Shown: one piece after another, positions 50,367 through 61,000 of the stretch | Numbering within the stretch: the stretch's first letter is position 1 | Layout: the number at the start of each line of letters is the position of its first letter | Origin: Trichaptum fuscoviolaceum | Taxonomy: Eukaryota > Basidiomycota > Agaricomycetes > Hymenochaetales > Trichaptaceae | NCBI GenBank assembly: GCA_910574455.1 | Contig: CAJSYZ010000006.1 | Location: 729,981-793,980 of the forward strand | Reading direction: 5' to 3' | Length of the DNA: 64,000 nt | Position numbers and translations under genes: made by a program | Notes under the pieces: model-generated | Seen by the model: only the letters and a program-made list of their open reading frames with translations | Databases searched by the model: none | Told to the model about the DNA's origin: nothing

Positions 50367-52994
50367 CTACTTCGTCTGACTCCGAGTCTGCGGTTTAAGT
50401 GAATTAAAAGGTTCCAATGCTGCTCGTTCCCGCTCAACCTTGTGGTGCTCCTCATTAAACCACGCTTTCCATGTCCTCGAGCCCTTGTTAGCCCTAGTTA
50501 CCTTAATCTGTGGATGATATTCCGCAAGTTCCGACATCACTGCATCATCCTTTTGTGATTCGAATCCGAAATGAATATCACCGTAACCGGAGGTGCGCAT
50601 CTCCGACAATTGTTGCCAAATAGGGACTCCGTAAGTGAACCCATCGTGTTGCCATTCCGTCGAAGTCGTAACAAAGGTGATTGTACCAAGTGCGTTGGCA
50701 TCCTGGTCGATGACCAAGCTTCCGGAATCACCTTGGTCTCCAAATATACAGCTACGACCACCGAAGTGCTTGCCGGGTGGAAATTGCAGGACCGCCTGCC
50801 AGCAACTCTCGACGCTCTTTACACCTTCTTTGATTCCACAGGCTTTGCGACGTTTGCCTTTACCGGAGAATGTGACATCAAATTCTAGTGTAAGATCGAC
50901 CCAGTAGGAAGTGAGATTGTTATAAACGCCCACTGTGTGGCCAGTTGTCCAACCAAACTTATATACCCGTCTTGTTTCAAGCTTCGAGGATACGACCTTT
51001 GTGCCATCATTCGCTAGTGCTCTATGGAGCTGCTTATCTTTAATCGCTTGTTCGTCCGTTTCTTCTTGATAAAGACGGCTGTAGATGTCGCGCGGTTTAG
51101 TGAAATCTTTGATATGCACCAGACCATCATGTACTTGAGTGCCTTCCTTCCATCCCATGAACTCCAGAATGTCGTCGAAAGCAGCTGAACCACACATGCT
51201 CTTTGGTTCATACCTTCTCAAGTCTGCATAATTCCAAAATTGCCCCTTCCCATGCTGCTCGCAGAGAGTAGTCATGTCAGATGGGGAACGGTCGTCACAA
51301 ATCCTGATCAACGCCCAGTCCGATGCATAGGGGTGCTTGCTAGTCCTCGGCTTCTTCGCGTCATCTTTCTTATTAAACCGATTGAACCTTCCCGGAGAGA
51401 ATTCGACATATCCAAACTGCTCCATACACTGGACATTCAATTCGCATCTCTTGACCTTGTTGAAGAAAGCTGTCGCGTCATCGCATTCCTTTTGGACTTC
51501 CTTCTTTACAACCTGATCTTTTATGATCTTCTTATCCACGAGAAGATCGAATTCTTTCCTCTGCTTTTCCAACTCGCGTTCCATCATTCGTAAGTGGTCA
51601 GCCAGCTTCTCAGGCGTGAACAGCGAAACATAGGCCGTATAATTCGAGTTCTCGTCATGTTTGTAGTCGATGTACTGAGAGGCTTCCGTGATTTTATAGT
51701 TCTTGCCAGCGCCTTTCGATGTTTTGTTGCCCTTCTTGTTCCCTTTGACGCCCTTCTTGCCCTTCTTATTGCATTTCTTGCCTTTCTTCAAGCTGGCATC
51801 CTCCAAGTCGCTTTCAGAATCCTCAGGATGAAGATGGAACTGTAAATTAAATGGAATGGTGCCATGTCGACAACCGAGGGCATATAAGATGGGCTCCTCG
51901 TTTTGTATCTTAATCCCAAACAGTGACCCGGTTGAATAGCTGTCATACTGCGTTTTGCCCCTGGTCTCAGTGATGCCAAGGCATATCCCAACACATGTGG
52001 TGAAAGGCGCAGCAAGGCGCTGTAAGTACGTGTTGGCGGTATGGCGATCTTCATAGTTGCCCATTATATGTGGCTCAAGAACCATAGGGCTTGCTCGGAT
52101 CAGGCGGGAGCGGCTGGCGGGAGTGGACGAGATATTTTTCGATCCTGTAGGCCAGCCTTGGCCTTGAACACCGTGAGCGGCGTCAGAGTCACTATGAGGG
52201 TCGTTGTTGCTCTGACCGGGGGCAGACGGAGTGAAAGATGGTCTAGGGCGCTTTAGGTGGTGATTGCCATCGACAGCCTCAGGAACGTCATCATCACCAG
52301 CCTGAGTACGGTTACGCTTCATATTAGCAGGGCCATCTGTGTTATCGCCGGAAGCCAGTTTGATATGTCGTTCCCTAATCTCGACCTCGACATCATAAAT
52401 TGCGAGCTCCCATAGTATGTCCTTCACCCTCTCCGCAGCCCAGCATCCCACTTTAGGGTGGAGACTGGGCTCCGTATCAACTCCGATCATAACAACAACG
52501 GGCCACTCATTTTCAGCGAGCAACTCGTGTCTAATGCCCACACTGGCAGGGCGTTCGAGGCCAACGTGGTTAACCTCAAATAGGTTCGCCTTTCCGTGCC
52601 CCTCAAGATATAGTGCCTTGAATATCGGCAATATTTTTGGGAACAAGTCTGCATCCCAGAACTCAGTAATGCGGTGATCACCCACAACCCCTACGCATTT
52701 CCACATGTTAGTCCGTTCCCAGTCGCCGCCGGTGCGCCCGACCAGGCGAGGAGCCCCCTCCAGGCCATAGTAATATTCCTCCTGTTCTAAAGGCGAGATA
52801 GTTTCCCTTTGTGTGGCGCGATTTGGTGCCAGTGTACAGTGAGCCTGTACGACGGTAGGCGCCTGAGTTGGGGAAGTACTGCCAGGTCGGACAGTGTCAA
52901 CTTCGCGAGTCGACATGCCAGTGTGAGTGTTTGTTGGCATCCGAGGGGTTCTATGAGGCACTATTGATCCGCTCATACTCTGATTCTCTGCCAC
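50367..52994 (-). CDS. Trypsin-like serine protease with split catalytic triad
   Basis: A single open frame of 875 aa. Residues about 75-215 form a conserved-looking N-terminal domain ending YDVEVEIRE, which I associate with a large uncharacterised Agaricomycete family that also carries a trypsin-like fold. Candidate triad residues are His377 in GCRHG (codon 51864-51866), Asp559 in SDWALIRI (51318-51320) and Ser757 in GDSGSLV (50724-50726). After Ser757 comes FTYGVPIWQQL, matching the usual last strands. Between His and Asp lie a Lys/Gly-rich stretch (KKGKKCNKKGKKGVKGNKKG) and a charged coiled coil (about residues 465-510). There is no signal peptide, so it is probably intracellular. It is long, intronless and embedded in repeat DNA. 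Protease assignment rests on motif order; activity is inferred. Confidence 0.72.
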   Translation of the reverse strand: MAENQSMSGSIVPHRTPRMPTNTHTGMSTREVDTVRPGSTSPTQAPTVVQAHCTLAPNRATQRETISPLEQEEYYYGLEGAPRLVGRTGGDWERTNMWKCVGVVGDHRITEFWDADLFPKILPIFKALYLEGHGKANLFEVNHVGLERPASVGIRHELLAENEWPVVVMIGVDTEPSLHPKVGCWAAERVKDILWELAIYDVEVEIRERHIKLASGDNTDGPANMKRNRTQAGDDDVPEAVDGNHHLKRPRPSFTPSAPGQSNNDPHSDSDAAHGVQGQGWPTGSKNISSTPASRSRLIRASPMVLEPHIMGNYEDRHTANTYLQRLAAPFTTCVGICLGITETRGKTQYDSYSTGSLFGIKIQNEEPILYALGCRHGTIPFNLQFHLHPEDSESDLEDASLKKGKKCNKKGKKGVKGNKKGNKTSKGAGKNYKITEASQYIDYKHDENSNYTAYVSLFTPEKLADHLRMMERELEKQRKEFDLLVDKKIIKDQVVKKEVQKECDDATAFFNKVKRCELNVQCMEQFGYVEFSPGRFNRFNKKDDAKKPRTSKHPYASDWALIRICDDRSPSDMTTLCEQHGKGQFWNYADLRRYEPKSMCGSAAFDDILEFMGWKEGTQVHDGLVHIKDFTKPRDIYSRLYQEETDEQAIKDKQLHRALANDGTKVVSSKLETRRVYKFGWTTGHTVGVYNNLTSYWVDLTLEFDVTFSGKGKRRKACGIKEGVKSVESCWQAVLQFPPGKHFGGRSCIFGDQGDSGSLVIDQDANALGTITFVTTSTEWQHDGFTYGVPIWQQLSEMRTSGYGDIHFGFESQKDDAVMSELAEYHPQIKVTRANKGSRTWKAWFNEEHHKVERERAALEPFNSLKPQTRSQTK

Positions 52995-54135
52995 GAGTAG
53001 AAGTAGTCAACAAAGCAGGACTACCGGCGAAGGAGAAAGTAGGACTCACCTGGCCATATGCCATCGATGACACCTTCTAGTCTCTGCCTTGCAGATCGAA
53101 TACTATTTTCCTCGTTGGATGGGCGAAAGCCCGTGATCTGCCGAGACAATTCTATCAAATCAAAGCCTTCCCTTGGCGAAGCTGGATATCACCTCATTAA
53201 TCATTGCTGCTGGTATAGGAGAACGTAGTAGAAAGCTGTAGGACTCACGCGGAATCGGATTTCTACGCGATGGCTTGGATGATGCCAGCATGATGCTGAT
53301 TCAAGTTGAAGTCGTTGCTGTTGTGCTTTCGAGTTCAAGATGAATAGGTAGTACTATTGGGACGAAATGGGAAAGAATGCAGTGGGAAACTGAGTGCGTC
53401 GTCTTCAACCAGTGGCACTCAGGCTGGCAGTGCCATGGCACCGGCAGTGCTTACTACTACTACTACTACTACTAGTAGTACTACTTACTACTAGTACAGC
53501 CGGTTACTAGTAGTACTAAAGATGATTGTCACCCCCCTGATTTCTGGTTTTTCGAGTTTTATTACTTCCACATAGCAGCAAAAATTCTATAAATATTTGT
53601 GTATAACTAGTAGCGTTTCCACTCCGAGTCGTCGGACTTTCAACTAGTTCAAGTTCAAGTTCCGAATTTAGTAGCCTGAGTACCCCATGCCCACAACTTG
53701 ACGTTGCACCCCAGTGAGCCTGAGCGACGTGTCGTGCCCGAGTCTAGTACTTAGGCTTGTTCTTCAACTTCACACTTCAACAGCTTGAAGCCCTCTCATC
53801 CTGAAGTCCACCTGAATTTCATCCTACTTGTAGACTGCTGGCACTGGTGGTGAGTGAGCTTTCAGCCTTCTAGATCTACTTCATCCACTAACTGAGATCT
53901 TCAAGCTTGTACTTCTAGTACTACTAGTAGTAGCTCTACCGATTAGAACCACTCAGGCTACAGCCTCAGGCCGAGCGTGAGCCTGATCCGCTTCAAGTTC
54001 GCTACTACTACTTAGTACTACTACTCGCTACCGAACTTCCGCGTGAGGTAGTACCACTACTACCACTACCACTACTATTACTAATATTCGGCATCACTAC
54101 TCACGGCAAGCCTGAGACTCCTCCAGTTTGCAGTT
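52995..54135. other. Microsatellite and motif-rich intergenic region
   Basis: Contains the CTA/TAG tract at 53451-53504 and others near 53920-53935 and 54000-54085. GCCTGAG, CAGTGAGCCTGAG and AAGTTCAAGTTC motifs are frequent. Probably holds the protease promoter. No gene seen. Confidence 0.45.
53451..53504. repeat. Imperfect ACT/AGT trinucleotide microsatellite
   Basis: A run of TAC repeats switches into AGTAGT and back to ACT, making the tract partly self-complementary. Similar tracts recur across 49.9-62.3 kb. Confidence 0.8.
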
Positions 54136-54371
54136 ATGCCATCATACAATAAGAAGCGTCAGCGCAGCCCGAAAAGTGAAGGTGAACCTGAGTTTGAGTC
54201 GGACCCCTCGCCGGTTCTGACAATTATTTTGAAGAATCCGAATCCGAGTCGGAGCATCGTTCCAGTCGTAATTGGTACTTGAAGGGCCGTGAACGTCACT
54301 ATTCACCGCCGTATTCACAGAAGGACTGGCACAGCAAGAACAGAAGTAATAAACGGAGACTTCATGAGCAC

Positions 54372-54845
54372 TATTAGGATTTGGAGAAATCCTAATGTTT
54401 GAACACCTTAAATAGCGCTGGGAACAGTTGTCAGTAACCTGACAACATGGCTCTTTTAGTATAATGGCTAAAATCCCAGTTCAGTGCCTTATTTCCCAGT
54501 TTGGTTCGTGACAGGTTGTCAGGTTAACAAGGTCACAGGTTCAAGTCCCGGGGTGTGCAATATTAATGACGGATTCTTAATATTGCCACGGAGGGTCCTC
54601 TCTGTTCCTTGGCTTACACCCAAAAGGGAAATGGGTGGGGGGCGGCTATTTCGATAAGGTGTCCTCTCCCGAGGGCGGGAGGGGGTCTTTGAGAGGGAGG
54701 TAATATTAGGATTTGGAGAAATCCTAATGTTTGAACACCTTAAATAGCGCTGGGAACAGTTGTCAGTAACCTGACAACATGGCTCTTTTAGTATAATGGC
54801 TAAAATCCCAGTTCAGTGCCTTATTTCCCAGTTTGGTTCGTGACA
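54372..54845 (+). mobile_element. Miniature LTR retroelement (TRIM-like), very young
   Basis: The element is 474 bp. Terminal direct repeats 54372-54513 and 54704-54845 are 142 bp each and identical by eye. A 5-bp duplication AGCAC flanks it (54367-54371 and 54846-54850). A purine-rich GAGAGGGAGG (54691-54700) sits just before the right repeat, where a polypurine tract belongs. The 190-bp interior has no coding capacity, so mobility must come in trans. Oddities: each repeat begins TATTAG, not TG, and contains a perfect 10-bp hairpin (ATTAGGATTT/AAATCCTAAT). No clear TGG primer-binding site follows the left repeat. Pol III-like A-box and B-box motifs are present. A composite SINE is the main alternative. 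Confidence 0.8.
54456..54548 (+). promoter_or_regulatory. Pol III-type A-box and B-box-like motifs in the TRIM
   Basis: TTAGTATAATGGCTAA (54456-54471) resembles a tRNA A box. GGTTCAAGTCC (54538-54548) is a perfect B-box match. The spacing of about 70-80 bp is compatible with pol III initiation. No complete cloverleaf can be folded around them, as the acceptor ends do not pair. Confidence 0.45.
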
Positions 54846-55676
54846 AGCACAGTCTCACGAGCACTCCGGGGCCGAGCCTTACCAGCGCCAGTGGGCAATA
54901 CCAAGACAGGACCAGCTCTTCATACCCTGCGGACTCGGAGGCGAACTATAGAGGCAGCGTTCAACGCGTACACAACAGATATACACCGCGTGAAGAACTT
55001 GGAACATACTTTGGCGCCAATGGCTATCGAGGGGAGAGGGGTGTCTGGAACTCTGATTCACCGAGTTCCTTTCCCTCCTCCCGGGACGTCGCGCAGAACA
55101 ATCCGACTATTCCAAATAAGAGGGTTCTTCAAATTAGCCTCCTCAAGCCTTCAACCCCTTCACCTACTCCTCGGTCTCGATTCAGCCGCAGCCCACGTAG
55201 TACTCCAAATGACATGTTGTCGGATTTGCGTTCTAAAGTGTCTGCTGCCCAAAAATCTATGTGCAGTTCGCCGGCAATTGGAGTATCGGATTCTCAAGTT
55301 GATAACGTCAATCAAAGCGAAGGTAACGCATTCTTCCTCCCTTTTCTATCATAGTCTGTGTCCAAAGCTAACCCTTCACTGGCACAGAAAACATCGAATC
55401 GGCTCACTTGATCCCAAAGAGTTCATCTCATTCGCCAACCCCCTCTGAGCTCGCGCCCTTAGACGATCCAAATGTAGGAGTCAAGCAGCTGAAGGACTTG
55501 ACCAAGAAGCTGAAAAAATGGGAGGAATTTCATAAAAAGGATTCCAATGAATTGAGGGCTCGAGTTACGGATTTGGAGAAGAGGTTTGCCGTGATGGAAG
55601 GAGTCCAGAAGAACGTTGCAGATACTTTAAATGACGTATCAGCGTCAATCGATCTCGTGGAAGACAAAATGTCTGG

Positions 55677-56343
55677 GGTAAGTAACATGATCACATTTCT
55701 AAAAAGAGTGACATCTAAAAACATACCCTTGTTAGTCACGGCAAGCAGGCGACTGTCAGGAATCCGCCTCAGGTTATTTTATTTCTTTTATTTTTATTTT
55801 ATTTTCTTTTACGATCACACTCCGAGTCGGATCCCCGACATGTCCGGTCCGAAACCGGACTTTCTTTGACTCCGATTCTCTTCCTTTTTGCGTAGATTAC
55901 TTGCCTGTATGTTTGCAGGCCGCTAGGACAAGTGCCCTGCAAACAATTCTCCTTTCTTTCTTTCTTCCGCCACTCCGACTCGAACCTCCGCTCTACCGAT
56001 GCGGGACCCCGACTAGAGCGGGACCCCGAACTCCGACTTACGTCAGCGTTATAGGTCGGACCTAGTCGGATCAGGGTCCAGTGGCTTGGTACTGTATAGT
56101 TTTTGCCTTTGTTCATCAAAACCGCGGATCCCCCTGCGAAGCACTCCACTTTTGGCCTCTTGTAAAGTGCTTCTCAGGTGATGTGTTTATCTTTAGCTCT
56201 GATGTGTAGAATAGCTTAATTGACTTGTAAAGTGCTTCTCAGAGTGAGAACCACCGCTCATTGCGTCCGATCGTCGTCCGTGTCCGATTCAGGGTCTCGA
56301 AAGCGAAGGAACCACTCTAGGTCGTAACAGCGACGCTGTAAGA
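55677..56343. other. Unresolved, possible intron or UTR
   Basis: Includes a T-rich stretch (55770-55815) and CGGATC/GGTCCGA-type motifs in 55820-56090. A repeated TTGTAAAGTGCTTCTCAG occurs at 56160-56177 and 56226-56243. No exon assigned. Confidence 0.4.
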
Positions 56344-57381
56344 ATGAGGAAGCTTACAGATAATCTACTGACCTACCTCCGGGAAGGCTGTGCAATTGTC
56401 CTTGATTTCACTGGCGAGGAGATACTGAGAACCAAGTACTCACTGAATTCTGTTCCCGGCGCTCTCAATTACTTTGCCGCCAACTTTAAGACATTGTCTG
56501 TCGTCATGCGTGAACACTTTGAACGATACCTTCGAGTTAACTTGCCACCTCCGACTTCGAGTCGTTCCCCGGAACCGGAAGAAATATCCTACACTGTGGT
56601 AAAAGACCCACCACATGTCAAATTTATCCTGAATTGTGAAGCTCGGCAATGTCAAAACCTGCCATTCGACACATCTCAGGTGAACAAATTAACTGCTTTC
56701 CGGTTCTTTCTACCATATTTCCAGCTCCATTACAACGCACTTTACGATTTCATCGTAGAAATTGACAAACTCCTCCAACAATCGGCAGCTCTTCAGTTTA
56801 ATTTCAAGCCCAATGCACAGGAAAGGCTCTACTTAATGACGGTGGACAACCCAGGAACTTTCGTAATGCCTGCGGTCGAACTGTTTGGGGGATTGCCTCA
56901 GGTACGCCCTCAGCCTGACGTTCACAAGCATCTAGTCTTTAAAGACTCGGAGATTGGACGGAGACTGGCGCTCACACTTTGGGACAAGGTCCTCGCACTC
57001 CATAACGGTGAAGAAGTGCCGAACTTTGTTATGGCCGACGACCTTCGCATCAAATCTGTTGAAGACATGAAAAGGACCTTGAAGGCCTTGGGGCCTAATC
57101 CCTCTTTCGCTGATTTTTTGAACAACCTCGACTTACGAGATGTCCGTCGTTTGGAAAAGATTCAGTGGGAGTTGATACATGGTTTTAAAGTCGTCAAGAG
57201 GTGGTTGCAAATAGTCCTCAACGAGGATCTTTTCCACACAGTCATGGGTAACCAGCTATCCCGTTCAATCCGCCACGTAATGAACGATATCATACATGCT
57301 CGGGAGGAGAGGACTGACGCAGTCCTTGACTCTATTGAGAAGTTCACGGCTTACGTAGAACTTGAAGGATACCCACAATAG
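56344..57381 (+). CDS. Uncharacterised protein in accessory region
   Basis: An open frame of 345 aa starting MRKLTDNLLTYLREGCAIV. It is mostly alpha-helical in composition, with no signal peptide or membrane segment and no recognisable motif. Conserved-looking stretches include FFLPYFQLHYNALYDFIVEI and MNDIIHAREERTDAVLDSIE. A second open frame, shifted by one and overlapping the end (57362-57682), continues with protein-like composition (DKFQDQLIATVLEICND). The stop at 57379 may therefore be a recent frameshift or an unrecognised splice, and the full protein could reach about 450 aa. It may be a separate gene or the 3' part of the interrupted coiled-coil gene upstream. Confidence 0.5.
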   Translation: MRKLTDNLLTYLREGCAIVLDFTGEEILRTKYSLNSVPGALNYFAANFKTLSVVMREHFERYLRVNLPPPTSSRSPEPEEISYTVVKDPPHVKFILNCEARQCQNLPFDTSQVNKLTAFRFFLPYFQLHYNALYDFIVEIDKLLQQSAALQFNFKPNAQERLYLMTVDNPGTFVMPAVELFGGLPQVRPQPDVHKHLVFKDSEIGRRLALTLWDKVLALHNGEEVPNFVMADDLRIKSVEDMKRTLKALGPNPSFADFLNNLDLRDVRRLEKIQWELIHGFKVVKRWLQIVLNEDLFHTVMGNQLSRSIRHVMNDIIHAREERTDAVLDSIEKFTAYVELEGYPQ

Positions 57382-57682
57382 TACCCGCTATGATAAATTT
57401 CAAGACCAACTGATAGCAACGGTGCTCGAGATATGTAACGATATACCACCCGGAGCGAGGGTTATGGCCGGGGCTTCGACTGCCAGGACGAGTTTATCAC
57501 CGGGAGAGATCTACAACTCACAGTATCGCGATTATCTAAGCGAAGTGATGAACCGAAAGCCTGAGATATTTGCACACCGATGTATCTTCCTAATGGCAAG
57601 CAGGAAGAAAGGTCTTCTAATAGAAACAGTCACCGCAACTAGCTGTTGCGGGGCAGAGCTGGACTCGGAGGTGAAGCTATGA

Positions 57683-58091
57683 CTTGGAGTTCCCATGTAA
57701 TCTTTGCGCTATGCTAGTGTCTACAGTTTTTCCTTGTGTCGCTTTGTGATTTGCTGATAATAACATTACCTTGACCAACCTGAATGAAATACTACTGCCA
57801 TGATATCATTGCCAGTGTACCACTAGTAGTATACTGTACAACTTGAAAGCAAGCCAAGAACACCATAACTTGAAGTTGAAGTTAAAACAGTGTCATGGTA
57901 CTACTAGTCTTTAAGAGCCAATGCTGCAATGCCAGTGTAGTACTACGTTAAATACGTAGTACTAAGGTCTGTTTCGTCTAGTACATCCTTTTGTTTCATT
58001 GCCATATCCGAGTCCTCACTCGTAAGTTTCAATATAGTACATTCAAGGTTGTGTATGCTAATTGAAAAGCTTTACTTCAAGTTAGTAGTAA
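57683..58091. other. Intergenic
   Basis: 3' flanks of convergent genes, with several TACTACTAGT-type microsatellite stretches and CAGTGTAC motifs. No gene. Confidence 0.4.
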
Positions 58092-61000
58092 TCATTGTCT
58101 AGTTTCGTACAATGTTTCGTGCATGTGCATGTCAGCAAATCTGTTAACGTAGAATCTATCGTAAAAGTCCAGGGATTCCTCAGGTGTCAATGACTTCGGA
58201 GGAGATTCGTCACCCTTCGGGACCCCAAGGAGGTGAGCTAAACGAAAGATGTCCCCTATATCTATCACAGACAGCTTCGGAGCCTTGCAGTCACGGTGAT
58301 AGTGATGTCTGCCACTGTCATTCACTCCGGGACAGCGTCCGACACAGGCGGTAGAGCTCTCCAACTCATATGCTGGTTCAACTATCCACATTCTTGTTTT
58401 CGGGTCGGGCGATTCTCCAACACGCTTGAAAAACTGGACGAGAGCGCATTCCTGACGTTCCACTTTAACGGTGAATGAGAAAAAAAAGTATAACCCTGGC
58501 AACTCTCATTCCTGCGAACCCCTGTTTGCGGGAACCACCTCGGACAAGAACTGCATCTCGTCGAGGTTTTCCGCGCCAAGAGGGACTGGACCTGATCACC
58601 TCCCTCATTGCTTGTTCTATAGGGATCGATTCACCACGATACGCAAAGAACGCGGTGGCTGAATGGAAAATTGAAAAGTCATTGCTAATATCCAGTTTAT
58701 AGTGTTCAAATCCGTTGTAGTTTAATTTGGCTTGCCTGCTACTACTAGTAGTAGCAGAACACTTTGAGTTGGTGTTACAACTTTCGTACTTGTTGAATAA
58801 GTGTTTCTTGATGAGTTGTCGGAGTTGTCGAAGTTCTGGATAGCCTTCTATTGCCGCGAGAGCATCGAGCTGTTTAGGGTACACTTTACTGGACTCTGCA
58901 AGGATAACAATAAACAAGTTGGATTTGCAGCACCAAAAGGATGTTTCACTAACGTTTTTTCGAAGCCATTAACGTAAAGCTCAAAGGGTCATTCCCGCCA
59001 CCCAAGCGGAGCTGGCGTTCAGCATTTCCTACGCCATGAACCGCACCACGCTGTGGCTCATCTTTAAACTTTCGGAATCGTCCAAATCTGCAATTTCGTT
59101 GAGCTCTTGAATACCCACAATGGCATCGAAGAAGTCATCTGTATCATCAGCTTCACCTACTACTAATACGTCACGTTGTTGCATCTGCTCTCCCCCACTG
59201 GCATCAGGGTCCCTCTCAGCGTCATCCGACTCTGACTCTGACGACATATTCTTGCGCAAAACATCTCGCAAAGCTCTCCACGAAGCCTCGGCTAACGTAT
59301 CATCCAGCATTCCACGCCTTTTGAAGTCTGCCCTTGATGCAATAAGTTTACTGAGTCGTTGGTTTGCTGTGATCATCTGACCCAAGGGATCATTTTTGTT
59401 TGAGCGTCGCCATGTTTCCTTGACCGCGTAAATGTGCTTATTCTCTGTGATCGATGAACATAGTCCACTCGGTGCAGCGAACAGAGGAATCATTGTAGGA
59501 TAGTGGACCATGGCATGCTGTCGTGGTAGTGAGAAGTTGTCCCGGATACCCATAGCTATGAATATTTGCCGATATTGATGAAAGCAATCCAGAGAGGCTT
59601 TGATCTGATCAAGTGTTGAGGCTGTAATCGTGTACCGACGCACAAGATAACAGAAGTCGAGAAATGCACTCAATGCATGAATTATATCATCCTGCACAAT
59701 GCCCACAATAGCCGGAAGATACACCTAAGCGGTTTACATCGACTACTATCAGCAAACGACCGCCTCGAACAAGAAGGAAAAATCACATACTTTCATAAGT
59801 GCCTTTGAATCATTGCCTGTCCATTGCTTGAAGCCTCGGCCTTCGGGGAATCTACGTAGTCCAGGAAAAGGAGCAGCAACTCTGATTCTACGCGGAGGTC
59901 AGCGATAGTATTCATATTATACAAATTGTTTGAGAATGGCACCTTTTATCCACAATATCCAGCTCTGTTGTGGTCAAGCTCTGGCATATCCACTCGACAA
60001 GATGATCCTTGAAAACACCTTTGATGATTTGGTGCAATAGGTCCGGAGAAATGAGATCGCATATATCTGCGCGCGGAAAGTCATTGGTGAAGGGCTACGG
60101 GAAAACATAGTTCTTAGAAGCGCATCCAATGGAGAATTTGGAGCACATACCACGATATCTTGGTGGAACCCATACTCTTTGCGAATTGTTGCTCTGGTTA
60201 AGTTGTTGTCATTTACCTGCTCTATCAATCGTTCGTGTAGCTCTTTTGTTCGAGGATTTGATGCAAACTCCGGATTATCTAGGTCCTTGTGGGGAGCTGT
60301 GCATCTATATAGCCACCGTAAGCCATTTCCTCAGACTCCTATGCGATTTTGGAAAGGATGGTACTTACTTGCAGCACCATCCAGTGCATATTGCGCATAG
60401 ACTCACCTGTTCCGGATAATCGGCTATATACGAGCCGAGTCCGAGAACCGACCTACGCAAGTGACCATCAGGGCACCGGAGAATGGTCTGTTCATTGTTT
60501 ATGGACATGGCGGTCTTCAGTGAACTCAAGATTCTTGATATAGATGAATGAAAAATTTGATGTCTAAAGCGACGGAAGTCATCTGACTTTTCGTACTGTC
60601 GCTCAGCTGCAAAAAAGCGTCAAAACACAATTGAATGGCTCAGTTTTTGACACACACTCTTTGGTATTGCTAAAAATGCTACAAGCTGGACTGTATTCAT
60701 CTTTTGGGACCGCCGGGCCTTGTTTGATACATTTCCTATTGAGAGATATAACGGATAATATTTGTTGTTGCCAGTTCCAACGGAAACTGTTGTCTTGTCG
60801 CTCCCCAAGATCACCGGAACGAACATGGACCCATGGACTGCTTTATCTTCGGCTGAGATTTTGTTCTAAGTCAAGGATAATCAGTACACTTCCTCCAACT
60901 TTGAATGCTGCATTATTCATGACTTACAGCCTGTTCCCAAGCGAAATTTCCGGACATGTAATTTCTGAACACTCGTTCTTTGTCATTGATGTCATCAGAT

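Larger units (their letters stand above)
54136..55676 (+). pseudogene. Basic/coiled-coil protein gene broken by a retroelement
   Basis: Starts at the ATG at 54136 (MPSYNKKRQRSPKSEG) and reads an Arg/Ser/Glu-rich segment. Frame is lost once near a C run at about 54210, where one extra C would restore it. It is then cut at 54371 by the 474-bp element. Beyond the element the same frame resumes at 54846 and stays open, Ser/Pro-rich, to about 55330. An intron (donor at 55322, acceptor near 55387) leads to an exon with a clear coiled coil, KDLTKKLKKWEEFHKKDSNE and LEKRFAVMEGVQKNVAD, up to a GTAAG donor at 55677. Later exons were not found with confidence; the 56344 frame could belong to it. Function unknown. 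Confidence 0.6.

Noticed and set aside
54445..54560. A genuine tRNA gene with an intron
   Set aside because: A-box and B-box motifs are present, but acceptor, anticodon and T stems do not pair, so only promoter-like motifs can be claimed.
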